Shown one piece after another: positions 63,830-64,000 of a stretch of DNA of 64,000 bases (position 1 is the first letter of the stretch; each line of letters starts with the position of its first letter). A program made the position numbers and the translations under genes. The notes below the pieces were generated by a model. That model was not told the DNA's origin and ran no database searches. It was given only the letters and a program-made list of their open reading frames with translations. This DNA comes from Rikenella microfusus DSM 15922 (GTDB lineage: Bacteria > Bacteroidota > Bacteroidia > Bacteroidales > Rikenellaceae). The DNA lies in NCBI RefSeq assembly GCF_000427365.1, contig NZ_KE386488.1:2081882-2145881 (forward strand), written 5' to 3'.

Positions 63830-64000
63830 GTCCCCCGGATTTCCTCCGGCCAAGAACCGCCCGGAGCAGCCCCCTGAAAACGACGGGGATACGTTCTTTT
63901 CAGGAACGGGTGCGATGCGCCTCACCGCATACCCGTATTTCAGTCCGACAGGCCCGTCCCGGCAGCATCTCCGCTCTGTCGGCGGCATTCGGACGGGAGA
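63830..64000. other. right-edge spacer after folP
   Basis: GC-rich sequence with an imperfect inverted repeat (CCCCTGAAAACG...CGTTCTTTTCAGGAACGGG, about 63870-63910). No gene can be supported. The minus-strand frame here is antisense to folP and not conserved. Confidence 0.4.

Overview
The window looks like chromosome of a GC-rich member of the Bacteroidales, most like the Rikenellaceae (Alistipes and relatives). The evidence is the gene set: secreted GH2, GH16, GH20 and GH92 glycosidases, PNGase F-type amidases, a fimbrillin-like lipoprotein, and DUF4293 and DUF3109 proteins. Many genes also carry the Bacteroidetes -7 promoter motif TAnnTTTG, and start codons are rarely preceded by a Shine-Dalgarno sequence. 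No tRNA, rRNA, CRISPR array, phage or intact IS was seen.

Layout. 1-5.5 kb: glutaminase, an FtsX/MacB-type permease, a candidate minus-strand small RNA, and the GTPase Der. 5.7-19.4 kb: secreted and surface glycan enzymes (GH2 beta-galactosidase, PNGase F-like amidase, GH16, a GH92 mannosidase coupled to a second PNGase F-like protein), interrupted by cobalamin adenosyltransferase and thiM. 20-22.5 kb: a mosaic fimbrillin-like lipoprotein. 23.4-31.5 kb: cysQ, an agmatinase-like enzyme, a cation/proton antiporter, ribD/prmC, recX and a THUMP-like methyltransferase. 31.9-38 kb: kdsC, a metallophosphatase, GH20 and an AddB-like nuclease in one run. 38.5-49.3 kb: ureohydrolase, era, M20 dipeptidase, a degenerate rubrerythrin lipoprotein, a LolA-like protein, thioredoxin, a methyltransferase, DUF4293, DUF3109, MmcQ/YjbR and NAD kinase. 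49.7-63.8 kb: pdxJ-cca, M23-cutC-flavoprotein, LysM-M23 endopeptidase, a GDSL/alpha-beta hydrolase fusion, hisS, pdxA, a GIN-domain protein and folP.

Functionally the secreted enzymes fit dismantling of host N-glycans. PNGase F-like proteins would release the glycan, GH92 would trim mannose, GH2 galactose and GH20 N-acetylhexosamine. The remaining genes are mostly housekeeping: cofactors PLP, folate, riboflavin, thiamin, NADP and B12, tRNA functions and envelope maintenance.

The most unusual content is non-coding. Intergenic gaps are filled with several modular repeat families. Family A (about 120-180 bp) has terminal inverted repeats with core TATATACGACTTTACCC. Family B (about 410 bp, one 560 bp) has about 45-bp inverted ends starting CGTTCGTTTATCCGT, and all four copies end 16-30 nt before a start codon. 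Families C and D are GC-rich palindromic segments. Members of A, B and the C/D mosaics share one hairpin design: a 5' single-base bulge, three stacked stems and a G5-G6 asymmetric loop. Paired bases in it have changed together between copies. The candidate small RNA at 3.8-3.95 kb has a good promoter, three hairpins (one with tandem G.A pairs) and a terminator.
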